Assembly (NCBI GenBank): GCA_029821265.1
Contig: JALGTR010000010.1
Coordinates: 1-35,077, forward strand
Source: Candidatus Zipacnadia bacterium
GTDB taxonomy: Bacteria > Armatimonadota > Zipacnadia > Zipacnadales > UBA5352
Direction of reading: 5' to 3'
DNA length: 35,077 nt
Position 1 is the stretch's first letter; every line of letters starts with the position of its first letter. The notes below the pieces were generated by a model. It ran no database searches, was not told the origin of the DNA, and saw nothing but the letters and a program-made list of their open reading frames with translations. Made by a program: the position numbers and the translations under genes. Positions 1 through 8,600 of the stretch are shown piece after piece.

Positions 1-82
1 GGCCGGCCTTGGTCTTCATCCGAGCGCGGAAGCCGTGCTTGCGCTTCGCCCGCCTCTTCTTGGGCTGGTATGTCCTCTTCAT
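1..82 (-). CDS. rpmH: Ribosomal protein bL34, N-terminal part (cut by window edge)
   Basis: The reverse strand from 82 encodes 27 residues beginning MKRTYQPKKRRAKRKHGF and continuing RARMKTKAG, the highly conserved N-terminus of the very basic 44-50 residue L34 protein of the large ribosomal subunit. The reading frame runs off the left edge, so about 17-20 C-terminal residues are missing. The start is the ATG at 82-80. A GGAGG lies about 13 bases upstream, rather far away. The gene is read in the same direction as the phage-like module to its right but has its own candidate promoter (171-200). In many bacteria rpmH is followed by rnpA and yidC and lies next to dnaA and the origin; here the upstream neighbour is an endolysin gene. 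Identification is near certain from the sequence signature. Confidence 0.96.
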   Translation of the reverse strand, partial: MKRTYQPKKRRAKRKHGFRARMKTKAG

Positions 83-112
83 ATCCAGTCAACGCCCTCC
101 AGCAACAGCGGC

Positions 113-136
113 CCTCGGCCGATCGCACGGCCGAGG
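113..136 (-). other. Leader hairpin upstream of rpmH
   Basis: CCTCGGCCG (113-121) and CGGCCGAGG (128-136) form a perfect 9-bp stem with a 6-base loop in the predicted rpmH leader. There is no T-run after it on the minus strand, so it is not a clear terminator. It could be an attenuator or a leader structure. A smaller CCCGCA/TGCGGG hairpin at 194-208 lies just downstream of the endolysin stop and overlaps the promoter -35. Confidence 0.4.
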
Positions 137-170
137 CACCATGGGAATCGGGTCGAGTTGAACGTAGTGT

Positions 171-200
171 AGTATATCACAAGCAGGCCCCGACCCGCAA
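171..200 (-). promoter_or_regulatory. Candidate promoter of rpmH
   Basis: Reading the minus strand, TTGCGG (200-195) and TATACT (176-171) are separated by 18 bases. The -10 matches the sigma-70 consensus at five of six positions; the -35 keeps the TTG. Transcription would start near 164 and leave an 80-base leader for rpmH. It would separate rpmH expression from the upstream endolysin gene. Seen in sequence; activity is inferred. Confidence 0.5.
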
Positions 201-252
201 GGTGCGGGAGGCCGAGAATCCCGTTTCGTGGCCGCAGAGGGGAGCATCTCCG

Positions 253-927
253 TCACCGGCTCAGATAGACTTTCCCCTGGTCGTCAATGTGATCATGCAC
301 GCTCCAGCCCAGCGCTTCGGCCAGCGCGCGCAGATCCACCCGCGTTACGCCCTCCTCCACCCGCGCGTTGCAGTCCACCGTCTCGCTTCCCGGCAGCAGC
401 ACGATCTTCGGCCTCCCGCCGTCCACGGACGCGACTGCGTCCGCCACGTCGTCGCGGAACTCCGGCAGCCGCAGCTTCAGCCCCGGGCAGGTCTTGGGCG
501 CGAACTCCCGATGGAAGCGAATCGCCCGCGGCCGCAGATCGAAGCGCTTCAGGAGCGCCGCCACCACCTGATGCGCCGCCGGCAGCCCCCCGTACGTCTC
601 GGGATCGTCGCAATCGAAGTTCGCGATCAGCGCCAGACCGATCGTGTGCGCGTTCCGACCCGCGGTATGCGCTCCCGCGCGGTGGAGCGGCCGGCACAGA
701 AAGACCCGTCCATCCGGCCCGATCATGATATGATAGCCGTTGTCGGACCACCCGCGGACACCCATGTGATAGCGCCGCACCCCGCGCACCGTCTCGATGC
801 CGCGATACTCGCTCGCACTCGGCCGCCAGGTGTGATGGACCACCACCTCGTCGATCCTCCGGCCAACCTTCGCCTCCCACAACTGCTCCCGGAACTGCTC
901 GATCGTCACTTCGCGTTCAGTGGCCAT
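253..927 (-). CDS. N-acetylmuramoyl-L-alanine amidase endolysin with C-terminal copper-amine-oxidase-N-like domain
   Basis: The 224-residue protein has an Amidase_2/PGRP fold at about residues 20-165. His31/His32 in VVVHHTW, His138 in RFHREF and Cys146 in KTCPG match the zinc ligands of T7-lysozyme-type amidases, which cut the amide bond between MurNAc and L-Ala in peptidoglycan. Residues about 170-224 look like a copper amine oxidase N-terminal (stalk) domain, a module often attached to wall-acting proteins, perhaps for binding. I chose ATG 927 because AGGGAG lies just upstream of it; a GTG at 939 overlaps that ribosome site. There is no signal peptide, so it needs the holin encoded just upstream. 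It is the last gene of the late module, the usual lysis position. Confidence 0.9.
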   Translation of the reverse strand: MATEREVTIEQFREQLWEAKVGRRIDEVVVHHTWRPSASEYRGIETVRGVRRYHMGVRGWSDNGYHIMIGPDGRVFLCRPLHRAGAHTAGRNAHTIGLALIANFDCDDPETYGGLPAAHQVVAALLKRFDLRPRAIRFHREFAPKTCPGLKLRLPEFRDDVADAVASVDGGRPKIVLLPGSETVDCNARVEEGVTRVDLRALAEALGWSVHDHIDDQGKVYLSR

Positions 928-956
928 GCTCTCCCTCACTCTCAGCCGTCACGTGC

Positions 957-989
957 ATGACGGGCCCGGCACTCTACCGGACCCGTCAT
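957..989 (-). terminator. Intercistronic hairpin after the holin
   Basis: A 13-bp inverted repeat (957-969 with 977-989, 7-base loop) has a single A/C mismatch at 981 that becomes a G-U pair in the minus-strand transcript. It starts 18 bases after the holin stop. No U-run follows, so it may act as a processing or stability element rather than a full terminator. Confidence 0.45.
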
Positions 990-1006
990 CGCCGCACTCC
1001 CGCCGC

Positions 1007-1294
1007 TTACCCGGCCTGCATCCTGAAGACCGCGGCCTCGATCCTCTCTCGATCCACTACCGGGACGCCCTGCTCACGCAGCTTCTGCATGACGTATCGC
1101 CGCTTCTCTGCGCCCTGACCGGGACCGTAGATCTGCTCCGCGGCCTCCACGAGCTCGAGCAGCAGCTCCCGCAACCGCTCGTCCTCGAGCTTCGCGATGT
1201 AGCGCCGCACGAGCGCGAAGATCGCGCCCATCAGCACGGTCCCGAAGCCCGGCAGCAGGATCTCCTGCAGCCATCCGCCGATGACATCCATCAT
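1007..1294 (-). CDS. Phage holin, LLH-like family
   Basis: This 95-residue protein has one N-terminal hydrophobic segment (about residues 5-28), then a charged amphipathic region with the signature LVEAAEQIYGPGQG followed by EKRRYVMQKL. That layout is typical of the phage LL-H family of small holins, which form inner-membrane pores that release the endolysin at lysis. Two ATG codons stand in tandem at 1294 and 1291. A GGGAGG (1307-1302) lies 7 bases ahead of the first, which decides the start. The next gene downstream is the amidase, as expected for a lysis cassette. The family is recognised from the motif rather than by a search. Confidence 0.8.
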   Translation of the reverse strand: MMDVIGGWLQEILLPGFGTVLMGAIFALVRRYIAKLEDERLRELLLELVEAAEQIYGPGQGAEKRRYVMQKLREQGVPVVDRERIEAAVFRMQAG

Positions 1295-1318
1295 CCGATC
1301 GCCTCCCTGCAATGTTGA

Positions 1319-1341
1319 GCGCCCGCCTCGTCGGCGGGCGC
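1319..1341 (-). terminator. Intercistronic hairpin before the holin
   Basis: GCGCCCGCC (1319-1327) pairs perfectly with GGCGGGCGC (1333-1341) around a 5-base loop, about 26 bases after the stop of the small membrane protein gene and just upstream of the holin ribosome site. No U-run follows on the transcript strand, so it is a terminator-like or RNA-processing hairpin. Confidence 0.4.
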
Positions 1342-1366
1342 CTCGTGCACGGCTTCCGTGGCGCGC

Positions 1367-1663
1367 TCACCTCCGACAGGCGGCGATGAGCATGCCCATG
1401 TGATAGAGCGTGTAAAGAAACACGAAGCTAAAGAGCGCTTCAGTCAGCCACGTCCATGACAGTGCCCCGGTGCATGAATCCGTTGCGGCCGGCAGTGAAG
1501 CCGTGCTCAGCCGGACCATCACCAGCAGCGCCAGCCCAAGCTGACACGGGCCGTTCACGTGCAGTCGCGCCAGCGAGCGCCACACCAGCGCCACGCCAAC
1601 GAGAAACGCGATCTCCAACCCCGCAACAAGCAGCCATGCACACACCGACTCAGCCGGCGTCAT
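1367..1663 (-). CDS. Small membrane protein of the lysis region, function unknown
   Basis: About 98 residues with three hydrophobic stretches (roughly residues 8-28, 38-58 and 68-92), so probably three membrane spans and little soluble sequence. I do not recognise the family. Its place between another small membrane-type protein and the holin suggests a role in lysis, for example as a second holin, antiholin or spanin-like accessory, but nothing in the sequence proves this. The start is uncertain. ATG 1663 has GTGAGG close upstream; a GTG at 1672 is also in frame, with GGAGG only three bases before it. Either way it overlaps the end of the previous gene, which implies translational coupling. 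Confidence 0.6.
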   Translation of the reverse strand: MTPAESVCAWLLVAGLEIAFLVGVALVWRSLARLHVNGPCQLGLALLVMVRLSTASLPAATDSCTGALSWTWLTEALFSFVFLYTLYHMGMLIAACRR

Positions 1664-1994
1664 CGTCCTCACCGACCTCCTTTCGTTCGTACTCGAAAGC
1701 GCTCTCTATACGTGACTTGAACGTCCGCAGCGTGGTGGTCCCGCAGACCGCCGCGAAGAACGAGGTCGCGAAGTCCTGGTCCGCCACATGCGCCATCGTC
1801 ACCGAGACGATCATGTTGCCCAGAAAGCCCAGGTGCAGCCGCCGCCCGTGCATCCTCGGCAGCACCACCACTTCGTCCTCCAGCACTACGTTCGCCAGCG
1901 CGCCGAGCACGCCCGCGGCGGTGCACCTCAGCAGCGGCCACGCCTGACCGCTCAGAGCCGCGATGATCGCCGTCAGCTTCTGCGCGTCATCCAC
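1650..1994 (-). CDS. Hypothetical membrane-associated protein of the phage module
   Basis: A protein of about 114 residues starting at GTG 1994, preceded by AAAGGGGGC with 9 bases spacing; longer frames upstream would overlap the previous gene. Two or three moderately hydrophobic segments (around LLRCTAAGVLGALANVVL, LGFLGNMIVSVTMAHV and FFAAVCGTTTL) alternate with charged stretches. The C-terminus is acidic (GEDDDAG). I do not recognise the family. Similar short membrane proteins often sit between tail and lysis genes in phages. The gene overlaps the next one downstream by about 14 bases, so the two are probably translated together. Confidence 0.6.
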   Translation of the reverse strand: MDDAQKLTAIIAALSGQAWPLLRCTAAGVLGALANVVLEDEVVVLPRMHGRRLHLGFLGNMIVSVTMAHVADQDFATSFFAAVCGTTTLRTFKSRIESAFEYERKEVGEDDDAG

Positions 1995-2022
1995 GGGGCC
2001 CAGCCCCCTTTGATCCGTCGGC

Positions 2023-2721
2023 TTACGGTGCGATCCCCTCGCGCTCCCAGGTGTACTCGAAGTCCGCGGCCGATCCACCGTTGTTCGTGCAGGTCACGGC
2101 AAAGCCATCTGCCGCGTGAGCGCCCGTGATCTCCCAGGTGAAATCCGGCGAGCTGCTCTCGAGGGTGATCGCCCCCGGAATCCGCAGCGGGTCGTGGCTG
2201 ACCGTGAACGTCGCATCCCCGCCGGCGGGCACTGACGGCTCCGTGCCCGAGCCGCGCAGCGTTACCCACGCCAGCGCGTAGCACTGCCGATCGACGCCAG
2301 CCGCCGCGTTGTCGATCGCCACCACGGTGCCGTCTGACGCGAGCTCGATCGTGCCGAGGTAGATCGCGTCGTCCGGTCCGCTGGCCGAGAGCTGGCCGAA
2401 GACCGACACGCTCCCGTCGCGCGGTGCCGTGGCGCTCGCCTCGAGGAATACATAGTTGACCGCTCCGTCGGTCAGGCCCGCGATCGGCGTCGCCTCCACC
2501 GTCCGGCACCAGCACGCGCCGACCAGCCCCTGCCCCGCCCCCACGCTCCGGTCCGCGAGGATGCTCCATCCCTCATGCACGCCCGGCGTCAGAAGCCGCC
2601 GCAGCACCGACCCCAGCACGTGATCGACGGTGTCCGCGATCCGGTTGTTGTGCTCCGGCTCGATGAAATCATCAGCCGATACCGCCGTCGTCAGGCCGTA
2701 GTTCTCGGTCGTCTCCGCCAT
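2023..2721 (-). CDS. Putative tail or baseplate-associated virion protein
   Basis: A 232-residue protein rich in short beta-prone segments, Ser, Thr and Gly. The N-terminus (MAETTENYGLTTAVSADDF, then IEPEHNN) has the style of phage tail-fibre or appendage proteins, where a short Asn/Tyr/Gly start is followed by a beta-rich body. The last ~60 residues (from about RIPGAITL) read like a small beta-sandwich. No enzymatic motif is visible and I cannot name the family. Its position after the hub-like gene and before the lysis genes supports a distal-tail role. The start ATG 2721 lies in a leader that is almost identical to the one in front of the head-closure gene (2714-2740 against 12576-12602). 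Confidence 0.65.
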   Translation of the reverse strand: MAETTENYGLTTAVSADDFIEPEHNNRIADTVDHVLGSVLRRLLTPGVHEGWSILADRSVGAGQGLVGACWCRTVEATPIAGLTDGAVNYVFLEASATAPRDGSVSVFGQLSASGPDDAIYLGTIELASDGTVVAIDNAAAGVDRQCYALAWVTLRGSGTEPSVPAGGDATFTVSHDPLRIPGAITLESSSPDFTWEITGAHAADGFAVTCTNNGGSAADFEYTWEREGIAP

Positions 2722-2740
2722 CTGTCATCGCTCCTCTCAG
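2714..2740 (-). repeat. Repeated gene-junction and ribosome-binding leader, copy 1
   Basis: These 27 bases match 12576-12602 with a single difference. Each copy contains the TGA stop of the upstream gene, a GAGGAG ribosome site, the spacer CGATGAC(A/C)G and the first bases of a gene starting ATGGCGGA. Two unrelated genes therefore share the same junction. Confidence 0.75.
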
Positions 2741-2964
2741 TACACCCGCGCGATCGCACGGTACCGCGCCACGCCGTAGCGTCCGCGCCCGTACACTCCG
2801 TACGCCCAATTGCTCTGCGTGGCCCAGTCCCAGCGGTTCGTGCCGAGGTGGCCCGTCGGCGCCAGCGCTCGCGGCGCCGGGCTTCGGTGCACCACCACGC
2901 TCGCTCCCGGCTGACCGGGACGCACCCGGCTGTCGATCAGCTCCCGTAGGTCGTTCGCGTCCAT
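2737..2964 (-). CDS. Small Tyr/Gly/Arg-rich structural protein
   Basis: A 75-residue protein whose start ATG 2964 is set by GGAGGT at 2976-2971 with 6 bases spacing. It begins MDANDLRELIDSRVRPGQPG and ends in a Trp/Tyr/Gly/Arg-rich stretch with the repeated pattern YGVYGRGRYGVARY. I do not recognise the family. Its position directly after the hub-like gene and before the fibre-like gene suggests a small tail-tip or connector component. The stop TGA forms part of the duplicated leader of the next gene. Confidence 0.6.
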   Translation of the reverse strand: MDANDLRELIDSRVRPGQPGASVVVHRSPAPRALAPTGHLGTNRWDWATQSNWAYGVYGRGRYGVARYRAIARVY

Positions 2965-2986
2965 ATCATCACCTCCGCCGCCCGAC

Positions 2987-5293
2987 TCACACACCATCCG
3001 CGATCCAGCGCGCCTTGATCTCCGTCACGGCCGCCTCAGCGTCATCCCGTGTACGATCCAGCCGGTGCCGCAGCGCCGTGACGCGATACGCGCTGTCTGT
3101 CGCCCCAACATCCTCGCCGCCACGGACCGCTATCACCTGCCCGATGCGCATCTGCGGCAGAAGCGGTGTCACGATCTCGATGTGCTCGGGTCGCCGCGAC
3201 AACTGACCGAACAGCTCCAGCGCCAGGCGGTTCACCGCCGCCTGCGACCGGCATGCCTCCAGGGCCTCGACATGCATCTTCCGCCAGCCCACGTAGCGGT
3301 CGCTCGCCGGATCGTACATCGACTCGGGGTCGTAGACCACCGCCGCCACCGGCACTCCTCCGTCGTCCACGCCCGAGACCATCACGTAGTTCGCGTAGTC
3401 CTCCAGCGCCGACAGGCTCAACCGTGGTCGCTCGAGGCGCAGGATCTCGCCTGCGCCGGCAGCATCGCCGGCCTCCGACACCCGCGTGTAAAGCTCCCAG
3501 TCGATCGTGCTCGAGCACGCGCCATCGGCACCGCCGTCGTGCCGCGTCACGTCCTCCGCCGTCCGCAGCGCGCGGCAATGCGGGCAGGCCTTCGTGAACA
3601 CCCCGCTTGCGTCGAAGAAGATCCCCGCTCCGTGGTCGAAGCGCGCCACCTCCGTCAGCAACTCCAGCCACGGTCGCCCCGGCTCCACGCGCCACAGCGG
3701 CCGCTCCGGCTGTCCGGCGCTCAGCTCCGTCCCCGTGTCCTCCAGGTTCTGCTCATCGCGCGAGAGCCCGCAGCGGTCGAGCACCCAGCGGAAGACATCG
3801 ATCACTGGCCAGCCATCGAAGATCGGCGCGCGCCCGTCGCACTTCTCGTCACGCAGCCGGATCATCGGGTCGAGCAGCGTGAGCCTCAGTGACGTCCGGC
3901 CACCCTCCTCGGTCATCGGCGGCGGCTCCACCACGTATCCGGACATGGTGTCGGCCACGCTCGTCGTCGCGTCCGACATCCGCCAGCCCAATCGCACGTT
4001 CACACGGCGGTGCTCCTCGATGCCGCTGTGCTGGCCCAGCTGGTTGTCCACAGCAAGCTCGCACAGCACCGCGCGCTGATCGTCAGGATGATCGCTCTCC
4101 AGCGCCATCACATCCGCGCTCAGCTCCGTCACCGCCCGCTCCCCATTGTCGATGACCTCCGCGTACTGCCCCGACTGCACGGTGTAAAGCTCCGGCGAGA
4201 CCTGGGTGCGAAACTCCAGCTCCTCCCCGGTCTCCGGGTCCGTCCCGAAGCCCTCCTGCACGTATGTGTACGGCTCGATCGTCGCCCGCCATGCGCGCTG
4301 TGTCGCCGTCAGGTCGCTGCGCTGCGCCGTCGTGTCCTCCGCCACCGCCTCGGCCAGCACGTTCCCGTCCCCATCCTTGACCGGCCGACGTTGCAGCTGC
4401 AGCAGCACCTGCCCCGCGCTGTCTGTCGTGTCGTAGCCGGCGTCGATTCCGCAGCTGTCGATCGTCGCGGTCGGCATCTTCACCGCGAACATCGAGAACA
4501 TCCACTGCCCCCCGATGTGCGTCAGCCGCAGTCGCCCCTGCGGGATGCTCAGGCTCCGCCCCGGCCGCTCGTACACCCACAGGTCCTCCGCGAAGCCGTC
4601 CGTTGACATCACAATCCGCTCGCGCAGGCACGCCACCCACAGAAACAGCCGCTGCCCACTGCCGAAGCCCTCGAGCGTCGGCACGCGCACGCTGCGCTCG
4701 GTCTCCGTCACGCGCTCCCAGCCCCCCTCGCCGTTGTGCATCAGAAACACCGGCCCCGCGTAGGGCAGCACCAGGGCCCAGTGCTCGCGTCCGGCGATCC
4801 CGAAGTTGATCTGCGTCCTCGGCGCCGCCGCGGCCCAGTCGTGGTCCGGCGCCGCCTCCGCGCGGTACAGCGAGATGCAGAAGACCGGATTCCTCGGCAG
4901 CTCAAAGCGACTCTCGACGCCCGTGAGCTGGTTCGCACGACCGTCCGACTGATACAGCCGCACCTCGTTGGGCAGCCCGATGCCCTTCAGCGCCTGCCAC
5001 GTGCCTGCAATGGGCTGAAAGTGCCCCAGCCCGATCGACTGTGACAGGTCGAGCAGCGGCCGCGCGATCACCGCGTTCAGCTCCCCGCGTCCCACCACCA
5101 TCGCCGCGCTGTGCCGCGCCGCGGATCCAACCGCGGGCTCCCCCCGCCAGTCAACGAAGTTCGTGCTCGCCTGCCCGGTCGCCAGCAGGTCCGCCACGAG
5201 GTCGGCTCTCGCGAATCCGTCGTACTTCACCTGGTAGCGCTGGCCGGGCTCCAGCAGGTCGACCTCCGCTACGGGCGCAACTCTGCTCGCCAT
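2987..5293 (-). CDS. Baseplate hub-like / tail-tip protein
   Basis: A 768-residue protein; ATG 5293 has GAGGAGG 7 bases upstream. Residues about 1-330 form a beta-rich N-terminal region that I do not recognise. The C-terminal ~330 residues resemble the hub (gpD/gp27-type) proteins at the tip of contractile and long non-contractile tails. They show a VIDVFRWVLDRCGL helix, a segment PGRPWLELLTEVARF, and near the end a conserved-looking block in which AAVNRLALELFGQL precedes LPQMRIGQVIAVRGG and YRVTALRHRLD, the usual pattern of hub lumen domains. An unusual CPHC followed about 25 residues later by another Cys (around residues 605-630) may bind metal. The hub would close the tail tube and carry the adhesins encoded around it. 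Family assignment is by pattern only. Confidence 0.65.
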   Translation of the reverse strand: MASRVAPVAEVDLLEPGQRYQVKYDGFARADLVADLLATGQASTNFVDWRGEPAVGSAARHSAAMVVGRGELNAVIARPLLDLSQSIGLGHFQPIAGTWQALKGIGLPNEVRLYQSDGRANQLTGVESRFELPRNPVFCISLYRAEAAPDHDWAAAAPRTQINFGIAGREHWALVLPYAGPVFLMHNGEGGWERVTETERSVRVPTLEGFGSGQRLFLWVACLRERIVMSTDGFAEDLWVYERPGRSLSIPQGRLRLTHIGGQWMFSMFAVKMPTATIDSCGIDAGYDTTDSAGQVLLQLQRRPVKDGDGNVLAEAVAEDTTAQRSDLTATQRAWRATIEPYTYVQEGFGTDPETGEELEFRTQVSPELYTVQSGQYAEVIDNGERAVTELSADVMALESDHPDDQRAVLCELAVDNQLGQHSGIEEHRRVNVRLGWRMSDATTSVADTMSGYVVEPPPMTEEGGRTSLRLTLLDPMIRLRDEKCDGRAPIFDGWPVIDVFRWVLDRCGLSRDEQNLEDTGTELSAGQPERPLWRVEPGRPWLELLTEVARFDHGAGIFFDASGVFTKACPHCRALRTAEDVTRHDGGADGACSSTIDWELYTRVSEAGDAAGAGEILRLERPRLSLSALEDYANYVMVSGVDDGGVPVAAVVYDPESMYDPASDRYVGWRKMHVEALEACRSQAAVNRLALELFGQLSRRPEHIEIVTPLLPQMRIGQVIAVRGGEDVGATDSAYRVTALRHRLDRTRDDAEAAVTEIKARWIADGV

Positions 5294-5314
5294 CGTCAGC
5301 CTCCTCACAATGCA

Positions 5315-5348
5315 GCGGGCCGGGCGCACTCCGTCGCGCCCGGCCCGC
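5315..5348 (-). terminator. Strong intercistronic hairpin before the hub gene
   Basis: GCGGGCCGGGCGC (5315-5327) and GCGCCCGGCCCGC (5336-5348) form a perfect 13-bp stem with an 8-base loop, 26 bases after the stop of the BNR protein gene. It lacks a following U-run in the minus-strand transcript. It may reduce read-through, block exonucleases or mark a processing site. Confidence 0.5.
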
Positions 5349-5374
5349 CTCGTCCTCTCGGTTCGCGCTCGCGC

Positions 5375-5689
5375 TCAGACCTCGACCGGCGCCTCTACCT
5401 CCCACGTCTCTCCATCATCGCGCGAGATATAGATCGCGATCTCGGGCCAGCGCGGCACGCCCACGATCAGCGCCCGCCCCTGTGTGGACATCTTCACGAA
5501 CGCCACGCGCTGATCGTCCGACTCCGCCGCCACCTCCGCCTCCTCGCTCCCGTCCGAGAACCTCAGCCACGTCTGCCCACCGTCCGCGCTGCGCCGCAGG
5601 TACTGCCCGCCCGCCCGGTAGCCGATCAGGTAGAGCAGCCCGTTGTGCTCGAACGCCATCGGGTGCGCAAGTCCGCTGATGGCCGCCAT
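5375..5689 (-). CDS. BNR/Asp-box (sialidase-like) repeat protein, short
   Basis: A 104-residue protein with two Asp-box motifs, RRSADGGQTW and YISRDDGETW, that mark hairpins in sialidase-type beta-propellers. It has only about two blades' worth of sequence, too few for a closed propeller. The upstream gene ends with the same kind of repeat (RSRDDGRTWEE), and the two genes overlap at TGATG (stop 5691-5689, start 5689-5687). The protein may therefore complete a propeller begun in the larger one, or be a separate adhesin tip. A GGAGGAG 8 bases ahead of ATG 5689 supports independent initiation; a GTG at 5692 is in frame too. No catalytic Arg triad or Tyr/Glu pair of a true sialidase can be recognised. 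Confidence 0.75.
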   Translation of the reverse strand: MAAISGLAHPMAFEHNGLLYLIGYRAGGQYLRRSADGGQTWLRFSDGSEEAEVAAESDDQRVAFVKMSTQGRALIVGVPRWPEIAIYISRDDGETWEVEAPVEV

Positions 5690-8600
5690 CACTCAATCTC
5701 CTCCCACGTTCTGCCGTCATCGCGAGAGCGTAGCAGCCGCGCCCCGCCGCCGTCCCTGCCGCACGCCACGATCAGCCGCCCGCTCCCGTCCTTGCATGCC
5801 GACGGCTCCGACGCGTCGCCACCGTCGGTGATCCGCCGCGCCTCAGCCCACTCGCCCGGCAGTCCGCTGCGCCGGCGCATCCACAGATTCCCCTCGCGCA
5901 CGTAGAACAGGAAGAGCTGCCCCACCGCGTCGTCCAGCAGATGTGGCTGGCCCTGGCGCGCCCCGATCTGCACCGCCCACGGCGTCGCCTCCCCGCGAAC
6001 TACCGGCACACCCGCGTCGTCGGCCAGCCAGGGCACGTCGTTGACGATCGTGAACTCGCAGCCCGGCGCGCTCTGAGGATCAACCAGCCGCACCTCCACC
6101 ACCGCCACATACAGGCCCACGTCCCGGTAGGGGCTGCCCGTGTCCTCCGCCGCCAGCAGGTCGCCCTCCACTATCGGGATCGCGTCACCGAACTCATCGT
6201 CGCCATCGGGGCCGCGCGTCCCGGCGGGAATCGTCACCGTCCGCGTCTCAATCTGCCCGTCCACCCGCACGCAATCGATCTCCACCGTGTACGTCAGCGG
6301 CGCCACATGCCCCGGCGGGAAGATCAGCTTCATCGCAGCCAGCCCAAGCGGGCGGTCGACCTCAGGCAGCGCCTCGAACCACGCAACGTCGTGCCCCGGC
6401 ACCCACGGCTCAGCCAGGTCGCCGTCGAAGCGCCCGAAGCCCAGCCCGTCACCGAATTCGCTCACGTGTCGCGCAACCCACCGCGGCGCGTTCGTCGGCT
6501 GCCCCGATCCGCTCTGCGTGATGAACGCGTCGCTCTCGTCGTACAGGTCCGGCCGCCAGTGGCAGCCCAGCCTTCGGGACCAGCAGCCGTCGCGCTCGGA
6601 GATCCGCACGATCCGCATGTCGTAGCCCGGCTCTGTCCGCTTGGGCAGCGTCGGCGTCTCGAAGTAGCCCCTCGCGTCCATCGCATCGCCGCGCCCGAAC
6701 GCCCCTGCGCATTGCGTGCAGTACCCGCGCAAGAATTGCCCGCTCGGCCCGCGATGCACCGGCCCACCGCAGTAGGGACAGATCGATCCGCTGAGGGCCG
6801 AACGCACCTGCTCGCCACCGACCGCCCGGGCCTCGACGAACCAGCGATGTTCGCCGAACTCCAGGCCCACACGCGCCGCCTCCGGCAGGTTCGCATTGAC
6901 GCGCTCCTGCCGCCCGGACAGCACGTGCCCGCGCACCTTGCCGCCCAGCAGCATCTTGAATTCCGGCGAGTATCCCGCGGCCCGGTACTCGCCCGCGCCG
7001 CTCCCGGTGTCGTCAAACGGCTGCCCGCGCAGCTCGAAGCTCGGGTCGACAACCTCTCCATCCACCACGATGTCATACTGCCGCGCCTGCGCACCCCACT
7101 CGACCAGCTCCTCGAGATCCGCGACATACTTGAACTTCGGCAGCGTCTGTGCGGTCACCCAGCCACCGTACGCCGTCTCCTCCGTCGCATACGCCTCGCC
7201 TGTCTCCGCGTCACGCACTTCCACGCTCCCGGGGCAGAACTGAAAGTTCTTGTGCCCGCGCAGCGGTCGCCGCCATGCCTCGGGCTTGTAGTCCTCCGCC
7301 GACGACGAGTATGCCCGTGCGCCCAGCACCACGTCCGAGTACGGCCAGCCCAGCACCGGCAGCGATCCCCACACCGGGTCGTGGATCGCCGGCTGTCCGC
7401 CGAGGCCCTCCGGCGGCACAACTGCCTCCCAGTAGCCGTCGCCGTCCGTCGTCGCGATCGTGCCCACGAGCTCGTAGGTCATCGTGTCGATCGCCACGAT
7501 CTCGATCCCGCTCGCGGGCACTCCCGGCCGCTCGTATACCCGCCCCGCAACGAGGTTCGGGTCCGTGTAGTGCTCCATCGACCCCAGGTCTACGCTCGTG
7601 CTCTCTCCGCGCCGAACCTGGGCTATCTGCCGTGCGCAGCCGTAGCTTTGATCCCATGTCCCCCACGACGTCAGCCTGCACGCGACCACGCTATGCCCGG
7701 CCTCCGGAAGCCCCGTGAGCGTCACCGCCCCGCCCGCCGGGATCGTGTACGCACTGCCGGGATCATCCAGCATCCCCACAAGTACCGTCGTGCCCGGCTC
7801 GCCGCGCACTTCCAGCGTCCCGCTGAGCACATCCAGCACCGCCTCCTCCCCCTCGCTCAGCGCGACCTTCCGTCCCTGCCAGGCGCAGCGCACCTCGTCA
7901 ACGTGGCGCGCCAGCCGCCTTGCCGCCGTCTGCGGCGTATCATCCCGGCGGTCGCCTGCCCGCTGGTATATCGCACCATCGCCCTTCGGCACGATCGTCT
8001 CCCAGCGGCCGTCGAGGTCCGTCCGGATCGGCGCCAGCACCTGCGCGCCCTCCACCCACGTTTCCAGCTCGCTGTCCCAGACAAGCTCGTTGTACTCCAC
8101 GCTGTCCCAGCAGATGACAGGGCCATCCTCGACCGTCTGCAGCTCCAGCTCCAGGCTCACGTTCGCGCCCTCAACCGGCGTGCCGTCCTCGAGGATCCGC
8201 CCTTTCAGCCGGTAGCCCATCGTGAACTCCTCGCTCAGCGGCCCCTCGACGAATGCTGCCGGCTGGATCCGACGTCCCCACCACGGGTCATCAACCATGA
8301 GCGCGTATCGCCCCGTCGGCGCTTCGGCGCCCTCCTCGGCCATCGCTTCCAGCAGGTACACCGGCGCTCCGTTCAGCACCACATCCGGGCTCCGCGCCTC
8401 GTAGAGGTCTGCGGTCAGCGTCCCCTCGGGCGTCTCGAAGCTCACGCTGCCGGCGACCGTCTGTGCTCGCTCAACGGTGATCGCCTCCTCGTCGCCGAGC
8501 CGCACGATCTCCCGCCGCCACGTGAGGTCCTCTGTTGAGTGCAGGTCATCAAGCAGTCCCGCCAGCGTATCGACCTCCGGCCATGTGCGCACCGGCTCAG

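Noticed and set aside
5375-5689. Functional sialidase
   Set aside because: Only two Asp-boxes are present and the catalytic Arg triad and Tyr/Glu nucleophile pair are not visible; Asp-boxes alone mark a propeller fold, not activity.
5941-8538. Very long open frame (865 codons) on the plus strand opposite the adhesin gene
   Set aside because: It is Arg/Pro/His/Leu-rich without recognisable folds and mirrors the GC-rich codon pattern of the minus-strand gene, as do similar long plus-strand frames at 14554-16167 and 8539-9774. No ribosome sites or promoters support them.
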